64,000 bases of DNA, taken from Deinococcus deserti VCD115 (GTDB taxonomy: Bacteria; Deinococcota; Deinococci; Deinococcales; Deinococcaceae). Position numbers and translations under genes: made by a program. The stretch's first letter is position 1. Each line of letters begins with the position of its first letter. Positions 34,458 through 44,944 of the stretch are shown piece by piece. A model generated the notes under the pieces. The model saw only the letters and a list, made by a program, of their open reading frames with translations. It was not told the DNA's origin and made no database searches. The stretch spans positions 1,280,001 to 1,344,000 of the forward strand of contig NC_012526.1 of NCBI RefSeq assembly GCF_000020685.1. The letters run 5' to 3'.

Positions 34458-35140
34458 GCGATCTGGAGGCACTGAAAAAAGAGGCCGCGGTGCGCGCCGC
34501 AGCTCTGGTCGAAAGCGGCATGCGGGTCGGCCTGGGGACGGGCAGCACGGCCAAGTACGCCATCGAGGAACTCGGACGCAGGATCGCCAGCGGTGAACTG
34601 AAGGACATAGTGGGGGTGGCGACCAGTGAGGCCAGCGACCAGCTGGCGCGGCAGCTCGGAATTCCGGTTGAGCCGCTTGATCCTCGTCCCCTGGATATTG
34701 CCATTGACGGCGCCGATGAAATAGACCCGAAGCTGAACCTGATCAAGGGCCTGGGCGGCGCCCTGCTGCGCGAGAAGCTGACCGAGGTTCAGGCCCGGCG
34801 CTTCATTGTGATTGCTGACCACACCAAGACGGTCACGCACCTGGGCGAGAAAGCTCCAGTGCCTGTAGAAATCGCAAAGTTCGGGTTCCTGAGCACCATC
34901 GAGCGCCTCAGGGCCATGGGGCTCGGAGGCCGGTTGCGTCAGCCCGGAGCGCAGCCGTACGTGACCGATAACGGCAACCACATCTTCGATGCGCAGCTGC
35001 CTGAGTCCTTCGACCCGGCCACCCTGGAACGGCAGTTGAAAGGCACGCTGGGCGTTGTGGAGACCGGGTTCTTTCTGGGCATGGCCGAGCGCGCCTTCGT
35101 GGCCTCACCGGATGAGGTCCGGGAACTGACTCCGGTTTAA
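34454..35140 (+). CDS. rpiA: Ribose-5-phosphate isomerase A
   Basis: A 228-residue pentose-phosphate enzyme: VGLGTGSTAKYAIEELG (phosphate loop), VATSEASDQLARQLGIPV, DIAIDGADEIDPKLNLIKGLGGALLREK (catalytic Asp and Lys) and YVTDNGNHIFDAQ. The ATG overlaps the bcp stop. Pairing with bcp and divergent deoC puts pentose metabolism and peroxide defence under adjacent promoters. Confidence 0.97.
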   Translation: MSDLEALKKEAAVRAAALVESGMRVGLGTGSTAKYAIEELGRRIASGELKDIVGVATSEASDQLARQLGIPVEPLDPRPLDIAIDGADEIDPKLNLIKGLGGALLREKLTEVQARRFIVIADHTKTVTHLGEKAPVPVEIAKFGFLSTIERLRAMGLGGRLRQPGAQPYVTDNGNHIFDAQLPESFDPATLERQLKGTLGVVETGFFLGMAERAFVASPDEVRELTPV

Positions 35141-35157
35141 TTTCAGCATGAAGAGTG

Positions 35158-35184
35158 GGGCGGCCGGACGTGGCCGCCCTTTTT
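35158..35184 (+). terminator. Terminator of bcp-rpiA
   Basis: An 8-bp stem GGGCGGCC (35158-35165) with GGCCGCCC (35172-35179), followed by TTTTT. The T-run touches the stop codon of the convergent DUF255 gene. Confidence 0.88.
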
Positions 35185-37229
35185 CATTCAGTCCGGAGGC
35201 TTCCGAGCTGCCTCGCCAGTTCCTCTGGCGCCTGCGTGGGCAGCTGACAGGCATGATTCACGCAGACGTAGGCTGTTCCTCCGCCGCGGCGCCCTTCGAG
35301 CACGGGCAGGTTGCCTCCAGGCTCGGTAAAGGCGAGCGCGGTAAAGGGCAGCGGAAAGCGGGCCGCCACCCGTTCCAGGGGCGCCCTCTCGGCGGCTGTG
35401 CCAAGAATGGCGACTTCGGTATGTCCGGCGTGCAGGAATGCAGCCGCCCGCCACAGGCCGCCGAATCCCGACGGAGCCGCCTGCATGTCGGTGCGGAAAC
35501 TCTGCACCGTGCGCCGGGCGATGGCCTCGGCCTCCTGGTCTGCAAAGTAGCGGTGCATCCACAGCCCCAGCAGGGCCGCCGCCGCATTGTCCGACAGGAC
35601 CGCCGAGTCGAAACCCTGCACCTGGCGCGACAGCAGGGGCTCCGCCTGGCCTCCTGTGGAATGGAAGACCCCAGCATCCTCGTCCCAGAAGTCCCGGCGG
35701 ACCAGGGTCCAGAGTTCCCGGGCCCACTCCAGGTGACCCAGATCACCGCCAGCCTGAAACAGAGCCACCAGGCCCAGGCCATACAGCGCGTGGTCCTCCA
35801 GCAGACCCTCGACCCTGGCCTGCCCGTCTTTGAAGGTGTGCCGCAGCGTGCCATCCGGCAGCCTGAGTTCACGCCTGACAAATTCAGCGTTCTGACGGGC
35901 GATTTCAAGGTAGCGGGGCTCTCCGAGCACACGTGCGGCATCGGCGAAGGCTGCCAGCGCCAGTCCGTTCCAGGAGGTCAGCACCTTGTCGTCGGTACCC
36001 GGCTGGGTTCGCTGCTCACGTGCCTCCAGCAGCCGCGCGCGAGCCTGATCCACGCGGCTGTGGAAGGCCTGGGGATCTTCGCCCAGGTCGCGGGCCAGTT
36101 GCTCCAGCGGCGTCGGCAGGTGCAGCACGTTCCGGCTGCCGTACTCCCGGCGGTGCGGATCAAGGAAGTTGCCCTGGTCGGTCACACCGTAGACCCGCTC
36201 GATCAGGGCAGAATCGCCGCCCAGCACCGCCCGGATTTCAGCCGGGGTCCACGTGAAGGTCAGCCCTTCCACACCGCCGTGGTCGGTGGGTGTATCGGCG
36301 TCCTGGGCGCTGTAGAACCCGCCGGCAGGGGAGAGCATCTCGCGCTCCAGATAGGTCAGCGTTTCCCGCGCCAGACGGGCGAAATCCTCGTCGTCCGTAT
36401 GCTGGTAGGCCTGCACCAGAACACGGGTCAACTGCGCGTTGTCATACAGCATCTTCTCGAAATGAGGCACCAGCCAGCGCTCGTCCACGCTGTACCGGTG
36501 GAAGCCGCCGCCGAGCTGATCGTAGATGCCCCCAGCCGCCATACGCCTCAGGGTATGCAGCGCCATGTCACGTCCCTCGGGGCGGGTCAGCAGGAACTCC
36601 AGCAAGGTCGGGGCCGGGAACTTGGGCGCGCCACCAAATCCGCCCAGGTCCGCGTCAAACACCCTTCGGAGTTTATCCGGAGCCTGCTGAAGAAAACCGG
36701 CCGGAAGGTCCCCCTGCGATGGCCGGGGCCGGCTGGCCTCGCGGATGTGATCGGTCAGCGCCCGGGCATTCCCGGTCAGCTTTTCGCGGTCGTTCTGCCA
36801 GGCGTTGGCGATACTGGCCAGCAGGCGCCGGAAGCTGGGCAGGCCGTAGCCGTCCTGAGGCGGAAAGTATGTGCCAGCGTAAAACGGTTCGCCGTCCGGG
36901 GTCAGAAAGACGGTCATGGGCCAGCCGCCCTGCCCGGTCATGGCCTGCGTGGCTGTCATGTACACCGCGTCCACGTCCGGCCGTTCCTCACGATCCACCT
37001 TGACGCACACGAAGTGCTCGTTCATCTGGGCTGCGGTCGCCTCGTCCTCAAACGACTCGTGAGCCATGACATGACACCAGTGGCAGGTGCTGTATCCCAC
37101 CGACAGCAGCACCGGCAGGTCACGCTGCCGGGCTTCAGCGAACGCCTCGGGGCTCCAGGGCCACCAGTTCACCGGGTTGTCCTTGTGCTGCAGAAGATAC
37201 GGGCTGGATTCGGATGCCAGACGGTTCAT
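35184..37229 (-). CDS. DUF255 thioredoxin-domain protein (YyaL/spermatogenesis-associated 20 type)
   Basis: 681 residues. The N-terminal thioredoxin-like domain starts [27 protein letters not shown] and has the CHWC motif in [20 protein letters not shown]. An (alpha/alpha)6-barrel of about 450 residues follows, with [35 protein letters not shown] and [23 protein letters not shown]. The family is widespread, but its substrate is unknown; the barrel resembles N-acylglucosamine epimerases. TACGCT seven bases before the ATG at 37229 indicates a leaderless mRNA. Confidence 0.93.
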   Translation of the reverse strand: MNRLASESSPYLLQHKDNPVNWWPWSPEAFAEARQRDLPVLLSVGYSTCHWCHVMAHESFEDEATAAQMNEHFVCVKVDREERPDVDAVYMTATQAMTGQGGWPMTVFLTPDGEPFYAGTYFPPQDGYGLPSFRRLLASIANAWQNDREKLTGNARALTDHIREASRPRPSQGDLPAGFLQQAPDKLRRVFDADLGGFGGAPKFPAPTLLEFLLTRPEGRDMALHTLRRMAAGGIYDQLGGGFHRYSVDERWLVPHFEKMLYDNAQLTRVLVQAYQHTDDEDFARLARETLTYLEREMLSPAGGFYSAQDADTPTDHGGVEGLTFTWTPAEIRAVLGGDSALIERVYGVTDQGNFLDPHRREYGSRNVLHLPTPLEQLARDLGEDPQAFHSRVDQARARLLEAREQRTQPGTDDKVLTSWNGLALAAFADAARVLGEPRYLEIARQNAEFVRRELRLPDGTLRHTFKDGQARVEGLLEDHALYGLGLVALFQAGGDLGHLEWARELWTLVRRDFWDEDAGVFHSTGGQAEPLLSRQVQGFDSAVLSDNAAAALLGLWMHRYFADQEAEAIARRTVQSFRTDMQAAPSGFGGLWRAAAFLHAGHTEVAILGTAAERAPLERVAARFPLPFTALAFTEPGGNLPVLEGRRGGGTAYVCVNHACQLPTQAPEELARQLGSLRTE

Positions 37230-37236
37230 GTCTCCG

Positions 37237-37242
37237 AGCGTA
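37237..37242 (-). promoter_or_regulatory. -10 element for leaderless DUF255 gene mRNA
   Basis: TACGCT on the minus strand, 7 bases before the ATG at 37229. Confidence 0.6.
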
Positions 37243-37588
37243 GAGGCGCCGGATGAGCGGCTGCGCCACACCATGGTCAGTACATCTTCCGGGGAGGTTT
37301 ACCCTTGGCAGAGGTTCACAGATCGCGTGGACATGCGGCAGAAATTGGGCAATTGCGGGGCGGTGCGGCGTCCAGTCTCAGTCCTGGGGCGCTGGTCTTC
37401 CATAGTTTCCACATTGCCCCGGCGCTTTCATGACGGTTTCAGCAGTTCGCGGATATACGGCAACGTGCCCATTCAAATCTCCGCGCTGGTTCGCTCAACG
37501 GCCCGACTGGATTTGTTTTTCCTTTCCCAGATGCTCAGCGGAAGTGGCCGACTGGCCGACAGGTGCTGCCCGCACGCCCCATTCCCGA
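37243..37588. other. Divergent intergenic region upstream of argS
   Basis: About 346 bases between the DUF255 and argS -10 boxes. Nothing recognisable apart from loosely repeated GCAATTGCGGGG-like words. There is no tRNA, T-box or ORF I would support; the long frame running through it is the argS frame extended upstream. Confidence 0.5.
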
Positions 37589-37594
37589 TAGACT
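37589..37594 (+). promoter_or_regulatory. -10 element for leaderless argS mRNA
   Basis: TAGACT, 8 bases before the ATG at 37603. Confidence 0.55.
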
Positions 37595-37602
37595 CTCTGA
37601 CT

Positions 37603-39432
37603 ATGGACTTGAAGGCACAACTCAAAGCTGCTGTGGAGGCTGCCGCCCAGAGCATGGGCATACCGGTGGACGCAGCTATTCAGGACACCCCGGCTTCCAA
37701 GCCGGGCGATTACGGCACCCCAGCGGCGTTTCAGATGGCGAAGAGCGCCGGTGGAAACCCGGCCCAGATTGCTGCTCAGCTGGCCCAGACGGTGCAGCTG
37801 CCCACGGGCATCAAGCGTGTGGAAGCGGCCGGGCCGTTCCTGAACTTCTTCCTGGACACGGCGATGTTCGTGCGCGACGTGGTGGAAAATCCCTTTGTCA
37901 TGCCGTCTCTGGGCGGCAAGGTGGTTATTGAGCACACCAGCGTCAACCCCAACAAGGAACTGCATGTGGGCCACCTGCGCAACGTGGTGCTGGGCGACAG
38001 CATGGCGCGCATCTTCCGTGCCGCCGGCCACACCGTGGAGGTTCAGAACTACATCGATGACACCGGGCGCCAGGCCGCCGAGGCCCTGTTTGCTATCAAC
38101 CATTACCACCGGGAGTGGGACGGAACTCAGAAGTACGACCACTGGCTGGGAGAAGGGTACGTTCGCCTGAATGCCGACCCCGCCAAACCCGACCTGGAAG
38201 AGGGCATCAGCGCGATCATGCACCGCCTGGAAGCCGGCGTTTTGCGCGGAGAGGTCGAGAAGGTCGTGACTGCGCACCTGCAAACCTGCTTCCGCCTGGG
38301 CGCCCGCTACGATCTGCTCAACTGGGAGTCGGACGTGGTCGGCAGTGGTTTCCTGACGCAGGCCATGAACATCCTGGAGAGCAGCCGCTACACGTCCAGG
38401 CCAACCGAGGGGAAGTACGCCGGCGCCTTTGTGATGGACGTCTCCGAGTTCATGCCAGGTCTGGAAGAATCCAATGTGGTGCTGGTGCGTTCCGACGGCA
38501 CGGCCATGTATGCCGCCAAGGACATCGGGTATCAGTTCTGGAAGTTCGGTCTGTTCGAGGGAATGAAATTCAAACCGTTCATGACTGATCCCGACGGCAA
38601 CACCGTGTGGACCAGTGCTCCGGACGGGGAGCCCGACGTGCAGCGCCGCTTCGGCCACGCCGACGAGGTCATCAATGTGATCGACTCGCGTCAGGATCAC
38701 CCGCAGACGGTGGTGCGCTCCAGCCTGGGGGTTGCGGGCCAGTACGAGAAGAAGGACCGCAGTATTCACCTGTCCTACGCCTTCGTGACTCTGGAAGGAC
38801 AGACCATCAGTGGCCGCAAGGGCATTGCCGTGAGCGCTGACGACGCCATGGACGAGGCCGAGAAGCGTGCGCTCGCGGCCCTGACCGAACTCAACCCGGA
38901 TCTGGCTGCCCGCGAGGACGCGGCCGAGATTGCCCGGCGAATCGGTATCGGTGCAATCCGCTTTGCCATGTTGAAGGCCGAACCCACCCGCAAAATCGAC
39001 TTCCGCTGGGAGCAGGCCCTGGCCCTGAACGGCGATACCGCGCCCTACGTGCAGTACGCCGCTGTCCGTGCCGCCAGCATTCTGCGCAAGGCCCAGGAGG
39101 CCGGGCACAACATTAACGGCAGCGGCGCCGACTGGGACGCGCTGCCGGATGTGGACCTGGCCCTGGCCAAGATGGTGGCCCGCCTTCCTGAAGTGGTCGC
39201 TCAGAGCGTGCGAGTCCACTCTCCGCACGTGGTGGCCCAGTACGCGCTGGACCTGGCGACGGCTTTCAATGCCTGGTTCAATGCCAAAGACCGGCAGGGC
39301 AAACCGGCCACGAATGTGCTTCAGTCCGAGCCCGGCCTGCGCGAAGCCCGCCTCGCGCTGGTCGGTCGCCTGCGCCGCGCCTTCGAGGAAACGCTGGACC
39401 TGATCGGCATTGAGGTTCCCGCCGCGATGTAA
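37603..39432 (+). CDS. argS: Arginyl-tRNA synthetase
   Basis: A 609-residue class I synthetase. HIGH motif as HVGH in NPNKELHVGHLRN. The KMSKS position is degenerate (ISGRKGIAVS), usual for ArgRS. The C-terminal anticodon-binding helical domain ends in RRAFEETLDLIGIEVPAAM. The N-terminal Add-1-like domain starts MDLKAQLKAAVEAAAQ. The frame is open far upstream, but ATG 37603 is chosen because of the TAGACT box and family alignment. Followed by a strong palindromic terminator. Confidence 0.97.
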   Translation: MDLKAQLKAAVEAAAQSMGIPVDAAIQDTPASKPGDYGTPAAFQMAKSAGGNPAQIAAQLAQTVQLPTGIKRVEAAGPFLNFFLDTAMFVRDVVENPFVMPSLGGKVVIEHTSVNPNKELHVGHLRNVVLGDSMARIFRAAGHTVEVQNYIDDTGRQAAEALFAINHYHREWDGTQKYDHWLGEGYVRLNADPAKPDLEEGISAIMHRLEAGVLRGEVEKVVTAHLQTCFRLGARYDLLNWESDVVGSGFLTQAMNILESSRYTSRPTEGKYAGAFVMDVSEFMPGLEESNVVLVRSDGTAMYAAKDIGYQFWKFGLFEGMKFKPFMTDPDGNTVWTSAPDGEPDVQRRFGHADEVINVIDSRQDHPQTVVRSSLGVAGQYEKKDRSIHLSYAFVTLEGQTISGRKGIAVSADDAMDEAEKRALAALTELNPDLAAREDAAEIARRIGIGAIRFAMLKAEPTRKIDFRWEQALALNGDTAPYVQYAAVRAASILRKAQEAGHNINGSGADWDALPDVDLALAKMVARLPEVVAQSVRVHSPHVVAQYALDLATAFNAWFNAKDRQGKPATNVLQSEPGLREARLALVGRLRRAFEETLDLIGIEVPAAM

Positions 39433-39447
39433 GGCAGCATAAGGAAA

Positions 39448-39485
39448 GGGGGCTGGGCACATGCATGTGCCCAGCCCCCCTTTTT
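39448..39485. terminator. Bidirectional terminator of argS
   Basis: A perfect 16-bp palindromic arm GGGGGCTGGGCACATG (39448-39463) with its complement at 39464-39479, followed by TTTTT. Confidence 0.92.
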
Positions 39486-39491
39486 GGGGAC

Positions 39492-40355
39492 TCAGTGTTT
39501 GCGTGCCGTCGTGCCCAGTTCAAGCCTCTGGAAAAAGGAGGTGATGCGCCGTGCCATGTCCTGGGAGAACCGGTTGGCACCGAGGTGCGGTCCACTGAGG
39601 GTCACGAACTCACTGAGCTCCGGCTGGGCCAGAGCATACAGCCGCTCACTGTTGGAGTGCAGGGGAACCGTGGCGTCATCGGGGCTTCCCGCCACGAACA
39701 GCGGCAGCATGGGCGCCAGATGCGCCTGATGCAGCGGGTCCAGATCCGTTGGAGGTGGGCCGGTCAGGCGGTAAGCAGCGCTGATCTCGTTCCGGCGGCT
39801 GGTTGCTGTGCCCCAGGCGCCCCGCAGGTCGGCCCAGGCATCGACGAGGGCCAGGCCATGGACTGTGTAAGGGCTGCCCGGCAGGGCGCTGCGCAGCGCC
39901 ATCAAGCCCCCCATGCTGAAGCCGACGGCATAGGTGCGGCTGTTCCACTTGAAACGTCCCGTAGCTTCGAACTGTGTCTGGGCCACCTGGGTCAGGGCGT
40001 CCGGGCTGCCCCAGGTGGTGGGGCCTCCGTCACCGCTGATCAGTACGGCAAAGCGGGCCTTGAGCAGGCTTTCGCTGAGGGTCAGGATTCCGGAGCTGCG
40101 GACCATCCGGTCAGCGTCCTGGGCCCGGGGGTGCGAGATGATGACCAGCGGGCAGGAGGTGACCTGACAGCGGTCCGGCACCAGCAGGTATGACCGGACG
40201 CCCAGCACGTCCAGTGGTTGGGCAGTCCGGGTGGTTCCGGCTGGAGCAGCCTGAACCGCTGGAGGGGGCGAAGTAGTGGCAGTGGCCGCCTGGGCGTTCA
40301 GGGGCGTCCAGGCCACCAGCAGAGTCAGAAGCAGAGATCGTCGCGAAAGTTGCAC
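39492..40355 (-). CDS. Secreted alpha/beta hydrolase
   Basis: 287 residues. A signal peptide (LSRRSLLLTLLVAWTPLNAQA) is followed by a Pro/Ala/Thr-rich spacer and an alpha/beta-hydrolase domain with the nucleophile elbow GFSMGG. Late acidic (GSPDDATVPL) and His (SGPHLGANRF) triad candidates are present. CQVTSC at the start of the domain may form a disulfide. TACAGT eight bases before the GTG at 40355 sets the start; the longer frame overlaps the acyltransferase gene. The substrate is unknown. Confidence 0.82.
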   Translation of the reverse strand: MQLSRRSLLLTLLVAWTPLNAQAATATTSPPPAVQAAPAGTTRTAQPLDVLGVRSYLLVPDRCQVTSCPLVIISHPRAQDADRMVRSSGILTLSESLLKARFAVLISGDGGPTTWGSPDALTQVAQTQFEATGRFKWNSRTYAVGFSMGGLMALRSALPGSPYTVHGLALVDAWADLRGAWGTATSRRNEISAAYRLTGPPPTDLDPLHQAHLAPMLPLFVAGSPDDATVPLHSNSERLYALAQPELSEFVTLSGPHLGANRFSQDMARRITSFFQRLELGTTARKH

Positions 40356-40363
40356 TGGCGCGT

Positions 40364-40369
40364 ACTGTA
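40364..40369 (-). promoter_or_regulatory. -10 element for leaderless hydrolase mRNA
   Basis: TACAGT on the minus strand, 8 bases before the GTG at 40355, within the gap after the acyltransferase stop. Confidence 0.55.
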
Positions 40370-40411
40370 GCGCGGTTCGTCTGACGGTGGCCTGACGGGA
40401 TGACAGCGGTC

Positions 40412-41503
40412 TCAGCGGCCAAACACCCAGGTGCTGAGGCGGGTACGCAGCAGGGCGCGTCCGAGGATGGCCGGGACCAGCAGTGCGACCAGGGCATAGA
40501 TGACAACCTGCGCCAGCATGAGAGCGGGTGGGCCGAGCGGTGCCCGCCATAATTCCAGGGCCTGAAGGACCGCCGGATGCAGCAGGTAGATCTGAAGACT
40601 GACCGTGCCCAGGGTCGCGACCGCAACCCGCACCCTGTCAGGCCCACGCTGCAGCCGGTGGGCAAGCCCCATCAGGGCCAGAGCCACCAGCGCCGTAAAT
40701 GTCCAGCTCAGCGTGCTGTAAATCAGCGGCGTGACTCTTTCTCCACGTACGTAGGCCAGGGCCACCGGCAGGTACAGGGCGTACGCGGCTGCCAGCAGCG
40801 GCAGCAGAATGACGCGCCGCCGCCGCCACCAGTCCTCGAACTCCCCGAAGCGTGCGCCCACGGCGACACCCAGGGTGATGGGCAGGACATACCAGAATGC
40901 AGTGCTGGCCGGGAACTGCAGGTGCAGCACTTCCTTGTTCAGGAAATAAGCTCCAATCTGAGCGGCCAGTCCAGCGAGCAGCGCAACACTGACGCTAGGC
41001 CGGCGGCGCGCCAGGGGAAGCAGCAGAGGCAGCACCAGATAGACCTCCAGTGCGACCAGCAGGAAATACAGATGATAACTGCCCTTGCCGTACGCCAGCC
41101 AGGTCCACCACCTCTGGGGATCTTCGAGGCTGGCAGCGTCGCGCTGGCCGGTCCAGACATACCAGAGGATATACAGCACGCTCCACAGGAGGTACGGCCA
41201 GCCGCCCCGGGTCAGGCGCCGCCAGTAGTACTGCCCCGGGTTGAAGCGCCTCAGCAGGCTGTTGGTCAGAACCACGCACGACAGAAACACGAAGGCCGGC
41301 ACAGCGAAATGCAGGCTGCGGTTCAATATCGTCAGCGCGTCGTGGGTGAGGCTGCCGGGGGTAGCGTGCCGGAGCGCCATGCCACTGGCATGGTGGCCGA
41401 CCACCTCCAGGATGGTCAGGCCCCGGAACACATCTATGGCACTCAGGCGGTCAGAAGCGGCCGCTGTGTCCGTGGCGGAAGGTGGGGAAGAAGCGTCAGT
41501 CAT
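40412..41503 (-). CDS. Membrane acyltransferase, family 3
   Basis: 363 residues with about ten membrane segments. It begins RLSAIDVFRGLTILEVVGHHASGMAL, where the Asp/Arg and the early His match the acyltransferase-3 (OafA/WecH) signature. Later AVPAFVFLSCVVLTNSLLRRFNP, YYWRRLTRGGWPYLLWSVLYILWY and YHLYFLLVALEVYLVLPLL are characteristic. Family members O-acylate extracellular polysaccharide, lipids or peptidoglycan. The start is uncertain between ATG 41503 and ATG 41542; I prefer 41503, which has AGGTCTCT just before it. Confidence 0.85.
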   Translation of the reverse strand: MTDASSPPSATDTAAASDRLSAIDVFRGLTILEVVGHHASGMALRHATPGSLTHDALTILNRSLHFAVPAFVFLSCVVLTNSLLRRFNPGQYYWRRLTRGGWPYLLWSVLYILWYVWTGQRDAASLEDPQRWWTWLAYGKGSYHLYFLLVALEVYLVLPLLLPLARRRPSVSVALLAGLAAQIGAYFLNKEVLHLQFPASTAFWYVLPITLGVAVGARFGEFEDWWRRRRVILLPLLAAAYALYLPVALAYVRGERVTPLIYSTLSWTFTALVALALMGLAHRLQRGPDRVRVAVATLGTVSLQIYLLHPAVLQALELWRAPLGPPALMLAQVVIYALVALLVPAILGRALLRTRLSTWVFGR

Positions 41504-41580
41504 AGAGACCTGCCGCGCAAAAGACACACATCGCCCGAGCATGCCACGTCAGAGGGACCGTAAGGTGAAACCCCGGTGAC

Positions 41581-42690
<1,110 letters not shown>

Positions 42691-42696
42691 ATGGCG

Positions 42697-42702
42697 AGGC
42701 TA
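42697..42702 (-). promoter_or_regulatory. -10 element for leaderless tyrA mRNA
   Basis: TAGCCT on the minus strand, 6 bases before the ATG at 42690. Confidence 0.65.
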
Positions 42703-42780
42703 GCACGCGTTTTTCGCCTTCTGCTGCTGGCAGGCCAGACACGGCCATGCTGGTGCGGCAACCCGGCGCCGGGAGCCTGC

Positions 42781-42786
42781 TACAGT
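42781..42786 (+). promoter_or_regulatory. -10 element for leaderless TSUP gene mRNA
   Basis: TACAGT, 7 bases before the GTG at 42794. Confidence 0.65.
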
Positions 42787-42793
42787 CCTGGTC

Positions 42794-43546
42794 GTGCCCG
42801 GCCCCGAAGTGCTTCTCTACGGTCTTCCACTTGCCTTTCTGGCTGGATTTATTGACGCTGTTGCAGGTGGTGGCGGCACCATCACGCTTCCTACGCTGTT
42901 TTTTATGGGGCTGAGCCCCGCGCAGGCGGTGGCCACCAACAAACTGCTGGCCATTTTCGGCTCGGGCAGCGCCACCGTGCAGTACTGGCGCAAGGGCCAT
43001 GTGGACCGTGACCTGGTGGTGCGGCTGATCCCGCTGGCGCTGGCGGGAAGTGCGCTGGGTGCCTACCTGGTACATTTCATCGACCCCGACGCCTTTCGGA
43101 CGCTGGTGGGAATAGTGATTCTGGGCGTGGGCGCGCTGGTACTGGTCAACAAGCGCTTTGGTATGGAAGACCGGTTTCCGGGGCTGACCACCCGTGTCCT
43201 GGCCCTGACCCTGCCGGGTGCGTTTGTGATCGGTCTCTATGACGGCTTCCTTGGCCCCGGCACCGGCACGTTCCTGATGTTCCTGTTCGCGCTGGTGGGC
43301 TTCAACCTGGTCCGTTCCAGTGGCAACGCCCGCACCATCAACTTTGCCACCAATCTGGGCGCCTTCCTCTTTTTCCTGGTCGGCGGGCAGATGGTCTGGT
43401 GGATCGGCCTGCCCATGGGGGTGGCGAACGCCCTGGGAGCGGCCCTGGGCGCCCGCATGGCTATGCTGCGCGGCAGCGGTTTCGTGAAGGGCATGTACGC
43501 CCTGATTGTGCTGCTGGTGGCGGCCCGCCTCTTCCTGGTTCATTAA
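42794..43546 (+). CDS. TSUP-family permease (TauE/SafE)
   Basis: 250 residues with about eight membrane segments arranged as two repeats. The repeat signatures are visible: [34 protein letters not shown] in the first and [44 protein letters not shown] in the second. Family members export sulfite, sulfoacetate or other organosulfur anions; the substrate here is unknown. GTG start at leaderless spacing. msrA follows 63 bases downstream, also sulfur-related. Confidence 0.92.
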   Translation: MPGPEVLLYGLPLAFLAGFIDAVAGGGGTITLPTLFFMGLSPAQAVATNKLLAIFGSGSATVQYWRKGHVDRDLVVRLIPLALAGSALGAYLVHFIDPDAFRTLVGIVILGVGALVLVNKRFGMEDRFPGLTTRVLALTLPGAFVIGLYDGFLGPGTGTFLMFLFALVGFNLVRSSGNARTINFATNLGAFLFFLVGGQMVWWIGLPMGVANALGAALGARMAMLRGSGFVKGMYALIVLLVAARLFLVH

Positions 43547-43609
43547 TGTCTGCGCGTCAATGGTGAGGCCTGCGGGGTGCGCGTGTTCTGCAGACGCCAG
43601 AATGCCGCC

Positions 43610-44164
43610 ATGACCGACACCGCAATGCAGGGCATGCAGCAGGCTATTCTCGCCGGGGGCTGTTTCTGGTGCACCGAGGCCGTGATGAAGGACCTGCGTG
43701 GGGTTCATAAGGTAGAAAGCGGCTATATCGGCGGCCATACGGCGCGGCCGGACTACCGCAGCGTATGCAGTGGCACGACCGGTTATGCCGAGGCCGTGAG
43801 GGTGACCTTCGACCCGGCCCAGGTGAGCTTCCGCGACCTGCTGGGGCTGTTTTTTGCAACGCACGACCCCACCACGCTCAATCGGCAGGGCGCCGACGTG
43901 GGGACGCAGTACCGCAGCGCTGTGTTTCCGCTGACCCCGGAGCAGGAACGCGAGACCCGTGAGATGATTGCCGACCTGAACGCTCAGAACATTTTCGAGG
44001 CGCCGATCGTGACCACCATCGAACCGGCCTCTGAATTTTTCGTGGCCGAGGCCTATCACCAGGACTACTACGCCAATAACCCGAATGACGGTTACTGCCG
44101 GGCGGTCATAGCACCGAAGGTCGCCAAGCTGAGGCAATACTACGGGGAGAAACTTCGCGCCTGA
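43610..44164 (+). CDS. msrA: Peptide methionine sulfoxide reductase A
   Basis: 184 residues. The catalytic Cys18 is in [42 protein letters not shown] and [22 protein letters not shown] are diagnostic. It repairs methionine-S-sulfoxide, relevant to an oxidation-resistant genus. I start it at ATG 43610; CAGAAT ends just upstream at near-leaderless spacing, though it lacks the usual TA. Terminator at 44172-44209. Confidence 0.96.
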   Translation: MTDTAMQGMQQAILAGGCFWCTEAVMKDLRGVHKVESGYIGGHTARPDYRSVCSGTTGYAEAVRVTFDPAQVSFRDLLGLFFATHDPTTLNRQGADVGTQYRSAVFPLTPEQERETREMIADLNAQNIFEAPIVTTIEPASEFFVAEAYHQDYYANNPNDGYCRAVIAPKVAKLRQYYGEKLRA

Positions 44165-44171
44165 ACAAGAA

Positions 44172-44209
44172 AAGCAGGGCCCGCACGTTAAGTTGTGCGG
44201 GCCCTGCTT
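44172..44209. terminator. Bidirectional terminator between msrA and the MOSC gene
   Basis: A perfect 15-bp stem (44172-44186 with 44195-44209, arm AAGCAGGGCCCGCAC) and an 8-base loop. Confidence 0.9.
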
Positions 44210-44216
44210 CCTAAAC

Positions 44217-44882
44217 TTACTGGCGCAGGCTGGTCAGCCGCTCCTTGATGTCTTTACGAAACCGTTCTGCCACCGGAAAGGTGAGATAGGACTCGAGGAG
44301 CTCCGCCTCCGGTGCCTTGGCATACACCATATCGAACAGGTCGCCTACCGTCGGCGCCAGTGGATCGCCTGGAAGATAGGTGACGGCGTCACCGCGCCCA
44401 ACGGTGCCCCCGGCCAGAACCCGGGTGTAGAAGCCGGGCCGGCGTTCCTGGGCAAACCGCTTCACGAAACCCGCGTCAGCCATGTGAGCACCCAGGGTGT
44501 CGCAGGGGATTCGGGGTGCCGTGACTTCCAGCACGACGGCCTCGCCGTCCAGGCGACGTAACTCCAACCGGTCGCCCACCCGCACCTGAGCGGATTCCAG
44601 GCCGCTGACCACCAGATTTTCGCCAAAGGTTCCCGGAATCTGCTCAGCGCCCATTCGCTCGGCCCAGGCGTCATAGTCCTCGCGGGTATACACATACACC
44701 GCCTGATCCGCGCCCCCGTGGTAGCGGCGGTCCATGACCCGGTCACCTTCGAGCCCGGCAGGGGTGACGCGCACCCGGCCCGGCACCGCGTGTTTGACGA
44801 TGCCGGTGACCTTGGTGCGGTTGCCCACCTGCAGGGCTGTAGGTTGCCCCACATTCACGCTGATCACCTTCATGCTGGTCAT
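44217..44882 (-). CDS. MOSC-domain protein (YiiM type)
   Basis: 221 residues: [56 protein letters not shown] and [24 protein letters not shown] are typical, and the conserved MOSC Cys is in [11 protein letters not shown]. YiiM reduces hydroxylated purines with molybdenum cofactor. Extra 3-alpha helices at the C-terminus ([25 protein letters not shown]) agree with this branch. TAGCCT ends six bases before the ATG at 44882. Confidence 0.92.
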   Translation of the reverse strand: MTSMKVISVNVGQPTALQVGNRTKVTGIVKHAVPGRVRVTPAGLEGDRVMDRRYHGGADQAVYVYTREDYDAWAERMGAEQIPGTFGENLVVSGLESAQVRVGDRLELRRLDGEAVVLEVTAPRIPCDTLGAHMADAGFVKRFAQERRPGFYTRVLAGGTVGRGDAVTYLPGDPLAPTVGDLFDMVYAKAPEAELLESYLTFPVAERFRKDIKERLTSLRQ

Positions 44883-44888
44883 GAGGGC

Positions 44889-44894
44889 AGGCTA
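44889..44894 (-). promoter_or_regulatory. -10 element for leaderless MOSC mRNA
   Basis: TAGCCT on the minus strand, 6 bases before the ATG at 44882. Confidence 0.65.
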
Positions 44895-44931
44895 GCAGGA
44901 AGTGTGAAGGTGCCCGTTCAAGGCTGCCCAC

Positions 44932-44937
44932 TAGGCT
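44932..44937 (+). promoter_or_regulatory. -10 element for leaderless PLD-like mRNA
   Basis: TAGGCT, 7 bases before the ATG at 44945; divergent from the MOSC box 38 bases away. Confidence 0.65.
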
Positions 44938-44944
44938 GATCGCC

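Noticed and set aside
35148..37256. A 702-codon open frame on the plus strand
   Set aside because: It is exactly antisense to the DUF255 gene, whose protein has clear family motifs. Long antisense frames are expected from the GC-rich codon bias.
37495..39462. A 655-codon open frame on the minus strand
   Set aside because: Antisense to argS; no family resemblance in its translation.
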